This document shows positions 1 to 6,700 of a stretch of 8,831 bases of DNA, piece by piece. The stretch is from the NCBI GenBank assembly GCA_002315825.1, contig DCIC01000121.1, forward strand, positions 341 through 9,171. Direction: 5' to 3'. The position numbers were made by a program, and so were the translations under genes. The notes below the pieces were generated by a model. The model did no database searches and had not been told where the DNA came from. It saw nothing but the letters and a program-made list of their open reading frames with translations. The stretch's first letter is position 1; each line of letters opens with the position of its first letter. Source of the stretch: Bacteroidales bacterium UBA1736 (GTDB lineage: Bacteria; Bacteroidota; Bacteroidia; Bacteroidales; UBA932).

Positions 1-50
1 CATCCCGTACCGGAATCACCCTTCTTAAAAATGAGTGGTATTTCAGATAA
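1..50 (+). CDS. possible 3' tail of an upstream gene (partial)
   Basis: Reading from base 3, the frame gives SRTGITLLKNEWYFR followed by a TAA stop at 48-50. The mix of hydrophobic, charged and aromatic residues looks like an ordinary protein C-terminus. A second frame starting at base 1 stays open to a TAA at 100-102 but reads as low-quality sequence rich in S, R and P. The third frame stops at 26-28. With only about 15 residues the family cannot be recognised. If real, this gene would lie 77 bp upstream of the acyltransferase on the same strand and could share its transcript. Confidence 0.3.
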   Translation, partial: SRTGITLLKNEWYFR

Positions 51-127
51 AAACCTCCCAACCAGGAGCCGGGGGTCAAGGACGTTAGAAAATATCAGTT
101 AAACCAAAAAAAATCGACACAGTGGCT
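51..127. other. short intergenic spacer before the acyltransferase gene
   Basis: This stretch holds a weak pairing potential (CTCC at 55-58 with GGAG at 65-68, six-base loop), but no T-run follows, so it is not a convincing terminator. I found no TAnnTTTG-type -7 box here. The 3' end is A-rich (a run of eight A near 107-114), which is usual upstream of Bacteroidetes start codons that lack a Shine-Dalgarno site. Confidence 0.3.
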
Positions 128-1090
128 ATGGCAACAAGAACAATCGACGACGCAAGCAGACTGAACTGGATTGACTGGGCAAAGTCAATCGCAATCTATC
201 TAGTGGTATTCGGACATCTGGGGTCACCCGTCATGAGATACATATTCTGCTTCCATATGCCTTTCTTTTTCATCATCTCCGGATTTCTCCAGAAAGAAAG
301 GACTCCTCTCGAAGAACTTAAAAAATCAGCAAAAGCACTGCTTTTACCTTATGTAATCTACAATGTATATCTACTCATCTACAGCTGTTTCACAGGTGAA
401 TTCAATGCAAACTACCCTGTGATGATGCTCACTGGCCGCCAGTGGTATCTGTCAATGGCCTGCAGACCAATGTGGTTCCTATTGAGCCTCTTCATCATTC
501 GAATGTTCTATTCTTTTACAGGCTTGCGCAAAGGAATCATACTCGGCATCCTGTGCATAGGTGGAACAGCGCTTGGCAAGCATTATGGTCTGCTGGACGC
601 AAAGACAGACTGGTACCAATACCAGACAGCAATCATCTGCTTCCCATTCTTCATCCTGGGCAATGCCATCAGGCAGTTCGGTTTGCATAAGTGTTTGGAC
701 AAAGTCAATGGATGGATTGCAGTTGTGATACTCCCGGCCACATTTGCCTCAGGCCTATTCCTTTGCTCAAAGAACGGTTTTGTAAACATATTCCGATGTA
801 CTCCGGGCGACAATACTATATTATTCTATGCAGCCGGTTCACTGCTGGCTTTCAGCCTGCTTGTAACCATTTACAAGACTTTGGACATCAAGAATTCATA
901 CATCCAGCTGGTATCTGAAGGCACGCTTCTGATTTTTGCCGTGCACCAGTCAATCCTGTGGCCTATGCACAAAATACTGTCCGGTCACGGAATGATATTC
1001 AGCCTTGCCGTGGCTGCAACCACAGTAGTTATTCTTTCTGGCGGAGCCTGGCTTGCAAGGAAATATTGTCCTGTCCTCATAGGTAAATGA
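128..1090 (+). CDS. acyltransferase-3 family membrane protein (probable O-acetyltransferase)
   Basis: This is a 320-residue polytopic inner-membrane protein of the acyltransferase-3 family, resembling the fucose 4-O-acetylase-type branch. Members transfer acetyl or other acyl groups to sugars of surface polysaccharides, antibiotics or lipids. The family N-terminus is clear: RLNWIDWAKSIAIYLVVFGH places the conserved histidine at residue 30 in the first membrane helix. FHMPFFFIISGF (residues 42-53) and RPMWFLLSLF (about 112-121) are the next conserved segments, followed by further hydrophobic helices to the end. The ATG at 128 is preferred. A GTG at 122 in the same frame would add only two residues, and ATG is the commoner start. 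The length is normal for the family. The gene ends 12 bp from the convergent GH9 gene and looks more AT-rich than the large fusion gene downstream. The acceptor sugar cannot be read from sequence, so a role in capsule, O-antigen or exopolysaccharide modification is inference. Confidence 0.88.
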   Translation: MATRTIDDASRLNWIDWAKSIAIYLVVFGHLGSPVMRYIFCFHMPFFFIISGFLQKERTPLEELKKSAKALLLPYVIYNVYLLIYSCFTGEFNANYPVMMLTGRQWYLSMACRPMWFLLSLFIIRMFYSFTGLRKGIILGILCIGGTALGKHYGLLDAKTDWYQYQTAIICFPFFILGNAIRQFGLHKCLDKVNGWIAVVILPATFASGLFLCSKNGFVNIFRCTPGDNTILFYAAGSLLAFSLLVTIYKTLDIKNSYIQLVSEGTLLIFAVHQSILWPMHKILSGHGMIFSLAVAATTVVILSGGAWLARKYCPVLIGK

Positions 1091-1108
1091 TGCAATAATT
1101 AATTACCT
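1081..1108. repeat. inverted repeat spanning the two convergent gene ends
   Basis: AGGTAA at 1081-1086 is the reverse complement of TTACCT at 1103-1108. The arms cover the last sense codons of both the acyltransferase gene and the GH9 gene, and the GH9 stop codon. A perfect ten-base palindrome, TAATTAATTA (1096-1105), sits between and over the right arm. The stem is only six base pairs with a 16-base loop and has no G/C-rich core, so it could at best be a weak bidirectional terminator. The sequence fact is certain; the function is doubtful. Confidence 0.3.
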
Positions 1109-3628
1109 CAAGAGCCTGCGGGAAGCTAGGACGAGGAACATATAGTGAGAGGATCCCCCGCCCAGCACATACTCAACCTGCTGCCACAGATAAGGCCACA
1201 CAAGCAGCTCAGGAAAATCAGGGCGTATGAGAGCAGTACCGGAGACCACGCCACCGGGGATATATGACATATCAGCGCGATTCAAGCCATAGCCCACAGT
1301 CGCAGACTCAGAACCCACACCCGAAGCAAAAGACTGCTGGTTGGATCCCGGATGCGATCCTAGAACAAAATTAAGAGAGTTCACCACAGGATCAATATCA
1401 AAGATATCGGGGAAATACCTCACAAGGAAATAATAATTGTACCCGAAACTCTGAATAGTCCATCCGGCGCCCCAGATATCAGGGCGGTAAGGTACCCCAT
1501 AAGGAGTCTGCATGGTCTGCTCACTTATCAGGTCACGGTATGCGACCAGAGCTTCCACATAAGCATCATACTGCTTCTTGTACGTCTTGCTGCCCTCAAG
1601 CCACTTAGCAAAACCGGCAGTGTGGACAGCACTTATAGTTGCAGTGGCGACAACAGTATCCCAATGGTCAAGAACAAAATCGGAATATTTCTGCTCTCTC
1701 GTAGTAAACCAGAGCTCTGCTGCCAGATTGACCTTGCCAAACAAGGTGCGTTCGTTAGAAGGAACCGCATCAAATACTTCCATTGCAATATTCAGGCAGT
1801 GAACCGCCAGTGTATCATTGTATCCGAACAGAGACCTCGCCGTGCCGGCGAAATGCGTGGCGGCACTGATATTCTCACCGGGATTGAGGAACACCCTTCT
1901 GTCGTCATCATTGCCGGGGACATTGTCTGTCATAGCAGCAGTGTCGCCAAGAAGCACATACTGACGAAGATCCGTACTGATGATCCCCCGATATGCGTGA
2001 CCAAGAGCCAAGTAGCCATTGACCGAAGTAAGGGCTCCCGCCTCAATCTGCTGCAAAATATCATTCTTTCCGTCAGGCTGATGAATCTCAGTGACGTGCT
2101 TATTGAAATCAATCGCAGTCACATCGATTTGAGGATGGAACTCCTCCCATACCTTGGTCAGAATAAAACTTTCACCCATCTGAGACTCGATTCGCAGATC
2201 ATAGTCTCCCGCATCGTGCCATCCACCCATATCAAGGCCGTGGGAATGTTCACCGGCCTTCAGTTTGGAATTCACTCCCTCCATCTGAGTGTAACCATCA
2301 AAGTAATTGCCCGGATCAGCCATCAGCGCATCATCGAGATGGCAGGCATCGTGCCATACACGATACTTGTCCGACACTCTCATATGGCACATCTGAACAG
2401 GAAGGAAATATTCAATCACAGGCTGCCATACACCGCGGTCAAATACATCTTTGTCAATACGGAAAACAGGAGACTCACTCTGACCGTAGCGGATGACATA
2501 AGCTCCCGGGGTCGTGATGTCCGAGAAGTCAGCTGTCGCATAGGTATAGCGAAGGAACTTCCCGTCCCATCTGTTGACAGGCAACGTGCGCACAAGCTTC
2601 TCCCCATCGGGCGTAAAACGGTACAGCTCAGCGTGATTGATAATATTGGCGCGGGCATCATGCTCAATAACAGCCACCTTCTTTTGCGAAGGCATATACC
2701 CCACCTGAGAAACTTGGACTACGGGCTTATAAATCCAATCCTCCACCACATTGGGCTCTATATACCACTTGACCGCGCCCAGCGTGGCTCCGGCGGGAAT
2801 CTCGCTGCGAAGAACAAACCAGCCGTTGTTGTGATTAAGGCGTCCGTCATAGAGCTTGAGTGGCTCGGTCTGGGAAACAACCGTAAATCTTGTATATGGA
2901 TCATCCGGGCGGGAAGTGAACTTCTGGCCCACAGCGTAAGGCTCACAAACAATCTCATCAGCCGTAAAAGGATTATACCCGGGAGTCCTTGTGAATCGGT
3001 CAAAATCCGCAAGAGGACTGCCGTCGATATGAAAATCGCCCAAATGCTCCGTATATGATGCAGTCTGCTGAACAGGACCGTTCGCCTGCTGAGGATATAT
3101 GCCGCTGACGTCATCCATAAGATATGGCTTTCCGAACACCCATCCGGGGAATATTTCAAGATTGAAGCCTGCCTTTCCCACAAACTCTTCGGGAATGGGA
3201 CGGTCCAGATCCACAGTCACCTCAAATCCCTTACCCTTGGGTGCGAGCGTGACAGTATAGACAAGCTGGACGTCAGGATAGAACATAGGATTGAATCCGG
3301 TAGCGTGACGTGAAGAATCGGGATACGCAAGTGTGGTAACCAGAGCACCATCCACAACCTCACTCTTGAGTTTGCGAGGGACAGGCTGCCACTGGCCCGG
3401 AGTCTCGTCAAAGCGGATATCTCCATTGGTGACTACCCTCTTGCCGTGCATTATGATACTGACTCCACCCTGATGACCCTCGGGGTAATAGTCGTTGAAC
3501 AACATTGCATCGACGCCCTGATAATTGAAATATCCGGATTCATTAAGTTGGAAATCCTGAGCTCCAAGGCTTTGGACAAACAGTGTAAGCGCTGCCGCGA
3601 AGAAAAGTACTCGTTTCATTTTAGTCAT
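1103..3628 (-). CDS. secreted glycoside hydrolase family 9 (endoglucanase-like) with long N-terminal region
   Basis: This 841-residue exported GH9 enzyme belongs to an inverting family that mostly cuts beta-1,4-glucan backbones (cellulose, mixed-linkage glucan, xyloglucan). Residues 1-23 form a signal peptide with likely cleavage LGA|Q. Residues about 24-300 are a beta-rich region I cannot assign. About 302-392 is the Ig-like domain typical before GH9 catalytic modules (VQVSQVGYMP...KKVAVIEHD). About 395-841 is the catalytic (alpha/alpha)6 barrel. The motif GGWHDAGDYD gives the paired aspartates D472 and D475, the latter the expected base. NQQSFASGVG (763-772) is a conserved late segment. E819 in WQQVEYVLGGGSS is the expected proton donor, close to the C-terminus as usual. 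A second ATG at 3619 (M4) could be the true start and gives an equally good signal peptide. The gene is divergent from the epimerase fusion and convergent with the acyltransferase gene. Exact substrate is uncertain, since some GH9 proteins are exo-acting. Confidence 0.9.
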   Translation of the reverse strand: MTKMKRVLFFAAALTLFVQSLGAQDFQLNESGYFNYQGVDAMLFNDYYPEGHQGGVSIIMHGKRVVTNGDIRFDETPGQWQPVPRKLKSEVVDGALVTTLAYPDSSRHATGFNPMFYPDVQLVYTVTLAPKGKGFEVTVDLDRPIPEEFVGKAGFNLEIFPGWVFGKPYLMDDVSGIYPQQANGPVQQTASYTEHLGDFHIDGSPLADFDRFTRTPGYNPFTADEIVCEPYAVGQKFTSRPDDPYTRFTVVSQTEPLKLYDGRLNHNNGWFVLRSEIPAGATLGAVKWYIEPNVVEDWIYKPVVQVSQVGYMPSQKKVAVIEHDARANIINHAELYRFTPDGEKLVRTLPVNRWDGKFLRYTYATADFSDITTPGAYVIRYGQSESPVFRIDKDVFDRGVWQPVIEYFLPVQMCHMRVSDKYRVWHDACHLDDALMADPGNYFDGYTQMEGVNSKLKAGEHSHGLDMGGWHDAGDYDLRIESQMGESFILTKVWEEFHPQIDVTAIDFNKHVTEIHQPDGKNDILQQIEAGALTSVNGYLALGHAYRGIISTDLRQYVLLGDTAAMTDNVPGNDDDRRVFLNPGENISAATHFAGTARSLFGYNDTLAVHCLNIAMEVFDAVPSNERTLFGKVNLAAELWFTTREQKYSDFVLDHWDTVVATATISAVHTAGFAKWLEGSKTYKKQYDAYVEALVAYRDLISEQTMQTPYGVPYRPDIWGAGWTIQSFGYNYYFLVRYFPDIFDIDPVVNSLNFVLGSHPGSNQQSFASGVGSESATVGYGLNRADMSYIPGGVVSGTALIRPDFPELLVWPYLWQQVEYVLGGGSSHYMFLVLASRRLLR

Positions 3629-3740
3629 TCTTTAAAAAAATAACTTGGTAATCTTAGTAAATCTTTACCAACTTATTTTTTCACCATTCCTTAACTTTAT
3701 TAGTAATTGCAAAAATAAAAAAATATGTAAATTAGGCCGT
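3629..3740. promoter_or_regulatory. divergent control region between the GH9 and fusion genes
   Basis: These 112 bp are strongly AT-rich and must hold the promoters for both divergent genes. On the minus strand TATTTTTG (3717 down to 3710) matches the Bacteroidetes -7 consensus TAnnTTTG, but no TTTG lies at the expected -33 distance. On the plus strand only one-mismatch candidates exist: TATTTTTT at 3674-3681 and TAACTTTA at 3692-3699. A-rich sequence precedes both start codons, and no strong Shine-Dalgarno site is seen. In such AT-rich sequence these boxes can occur by chance, so the promoter positions are tentative. Confidence 0.5.
3645..3671. repeat. TTGGTAA / TTACCAA dyad, possible operator
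   Basis: TTGGTAA at 3645-3651 is mirrored by TTACCAA at 3665-3671, a perfect seven-base inverted repeat with a 13-base spacer. Related TTAGTAA heptamers occur inside the spacer (3654-3660) and again at 3700-3706. The dyad lies 17 bp upstream of the GH9 start and 69 bp upstream of the fusion start, so a regulator bound there could act on both. The repeat is directly visible. A regulatory role is inference, and no regulator gene is in the window. Confidence 0.35.
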
Positions 3741-6700
3741 ATGAAAAAGACATTAATTTTAGCCGTCGCCTCATTTCTCTTGAGCGCATCGGGCCTGGTC
3801 GCGCAGAGCCGCACCGAAATCAGCACACTAGCCACTGAGATCGAAAACGATCTGACAGAAAACATCCTTCCTTTCTGGATAGACCACACAGTAGATCCCG
3901 CAGGCGGGTTCTATGGCTCCGTAAACATCGAAGGAGTCGCAGACCCTTCCGCCGCCAAGGCCGGCATCCTCAACGCGAGGATACTCTGGACCTTCGCATC
4001 CGCTTACAGAATCTATGGCATCCCCGCATACAAAGAGATGGCCGACAGGGCAAGGGATTTCATTCTCGAGCATCTGATTGACAAGCAGTACGGCGGCATT
4101 TTCTATGAAGTAGGAGCAGACGGTATAGGAGCGGATGCCCTCAAGCGCACATACGCCAATGCCTTCACCATCTACGCTCTCTCCGAGCATTTCAGAGCGA
4201 CAGGTGATGTCAATAGCCTCGACACCGCAATCGAAATCTACCGCATATTTGAAGAGAAAGTGCACGACAAGCAGCGCGGAGGCTGGGAGGAAATACTTGA
4301 CAGGCAATGGAATCCAGTCCAGGCAAAGGGCGTGGACGGTATGATGAGAGCCACCAAGACAATGAACACCCACATCCACGTGATGGAGGCCTACACCAAT
4401 CTCTACAGGGTATGGCCGGATGAAGAGCTGAAAAACAATATCATAGAGCTCCTCGGCATACTCAGGAGCAAGCTCTACAATCCAAGCACTGCCCATCTCA
4501 TTCTTTTCTGCGATGATGACTGGAATCAGATCGGGGATGTGGACTCATACGGGCACGACATCGAGACGTCCTGGCTTATGTGCGAGGCCGCCGAGGTTAT
4601 CGCTGATGAGGAGCAGATTGCACTCACAAAGGCCCAGGCTATCAAAATGGTCGACACCGCACTCGCCGAGGGAGTCAATCCCGACGGGTCAATGATATAC
4701 GAGAAGTCAGGAGATAAGTATCAGCGCCATTTCCAGTGGTGGCCTCAGTGCGAGACCGTCATCGGATGCATCAACGCCTGGCAGATTACGGGCGAGAAGA
4801 AGTACTTCGACGCGGCAGCGAGGACCTGGGATTTCATCAAGGAATATTTCATTGACAAGCAGTACGGAGAGTGGTACCGCAATCTCTCCGAGGACAAAGT
4901 CCCCAGAATGAAGGACACCAAGGCCAGCACCTGGAACTGCCCGTACCACAATTCAAGAATGGGCTATGAAATCCTCGCCAGGCTCTCCCCAAAGACGGTC
5001 CACAGCGAAGTGATGGCTTGGAGCAATATCACAGGCATTCGCCTCGAGGGCGAGAACATCGAGTTTGAATCAAGCCTGAGAGTCGGCACTCCCGGCGGAG
5101 AGATTGAAGCCACGGGGCGCGAGAAGCAGCAGAAGATCAAATACAAGAGAGACGGCGCCACCCAGACCGTCAATATCCCGATGCACGGAGCCCACTTCAC
5201 TCAGGAGGTGACCGATGTCGATGCCAATTCGGTAAATATCAAATGGAAAGCGGAAGCCGACGAGACCCTTAGCGAGGGCGCATATTTCTGCATCGCTCTG
5301 CCCGCGAAAAGCTATGCCAATGCCTCAATACGCAATTCCGGCAGGAGCATCAGCATCACTTCCGGGGAAAGGAAAATTGAGCTGAAATTCGACAGATCAG
5401 TCAAATCAGCTGTGCGTGAGGAAAACGGGGAGAAAGTCATCTACGTAACCCTTATGCCTACCCTTGTCGCAGGAAAGAGCGCCGAACTTTCAGCCACTCT
5501 CAGAGTGGACGGAACAAGACACCACGACAATGTCAACATCGCACTTGATATGACCAATCCCGGACGCGAGTTTGCTGGCTTCGGCGGCAATTTCCGCATC
5601 CAGAATGTCGGCAAAGACCCCGCAGTGATTGACTATTGCCTTGAAAATATGCGCGTCGCATATGGAAGAGTCGAATTCCCTTGGATGAGATGGGACGATA
5701 AGGGCGCAGCCGACGAGCACGTGCGCCGAAGCGCTGAAATGGCCCAAAAGCTCAAGATGAAGGGGATGCCCGTAATTGTGAGCTGCTGGTTCCCTCCCAG
5801 ATGGGCAGGCAATAGGACTACCCGTTCCGACGGCACATCAATGGCTTTCTCACTGAAATGGGAGGAGAAATCCAAGATTTTCGAGTCGATGGCAAGCTAT
5901 CTGCTTTTCCTCAAGAAAGACTATGGCGTGGAGGCAGATTTCTTCTCATTCAACGAGTCCGACCTCGGGATCAACGTGGTTTTCACAGCGGAAGAGCATT
6001 GCACATTCATCAAGGAATTCGGCCAATACCTCGCCGACAAGGGGCTCAAGACCCGGATGCTGCTTGGCGACAATTCGGACGCCACCACATTTGACTTCAT
6101 AATCCCCACTCTGGAAGATGCTTCTGCGCACAAATACGTGGGAGCCATCTCCTTCCACTCCTGGAGAGGCTGCGACGATGAGACTCTGAACAAATGGGCG
6201 GCTGCCGCACGCCGCATCAATGTTCCCCTCATCTGCGGAGAAGGAAGCACGGATGCAGCTGCATACCAATATCCCGACATCTTCAACGAAACGACATTCG
6301 CCCTATACGAAATCAATCTCTACACGAGAATCTGCAATATCTGCCAGCCTCTCAGTATTCTGCAATGGCAATTGACCGCAGACTACTCTCCCCTCTGGGG
6401 AAATGGCATCTTCGGCACCGAAGGTCCTTTGAGGCCCACTCAGCGCTTCTTCAACCTCCAGCAGCTCTCTTCAACCCCGGAGCAGGCATTCGCAATCCCC
6501 GTAAGCGTTGACAAGGACAATGTGAACGTCGCATCATTCGCCAATCTGTCAAGAGGTGAATGCGCAGTCCACATCGTGAACAATGCCGCATCCTGCACAG
6601 CGGTGATCTCGGGCCTGCCCAAATCTTCCGGAAGGGCCATCGTACGTGTCACAAATGAAAATCAGAACTCAGAGGCAAGCTGCATAGAAGTATGTGACGG

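Noticed and set aside
54..75. Possible terminator hairpin before the acyltransferase gene
   Set aside because: Only four to five base pairs can form and there is no following T-run.
1622..3058. A 478-codon plus-strand open frame antisense to GH9
   Set aside because: It lies wholly inside the GH9 gene, shows no recognisable motif, signal peptide or hydrophobic organisation, and GH9 on the other strand has clear catalytic motifs. It is a shadow frame.
3645..3740. Extended start for the fusion gene at GTG/TTG-like codon 3645, adding 32 residues
   Set aside because: The extension would place a hydrophobic, promoter-derived AT-rich peptide before a complete signal peptide that begins at the ATG at 3741.
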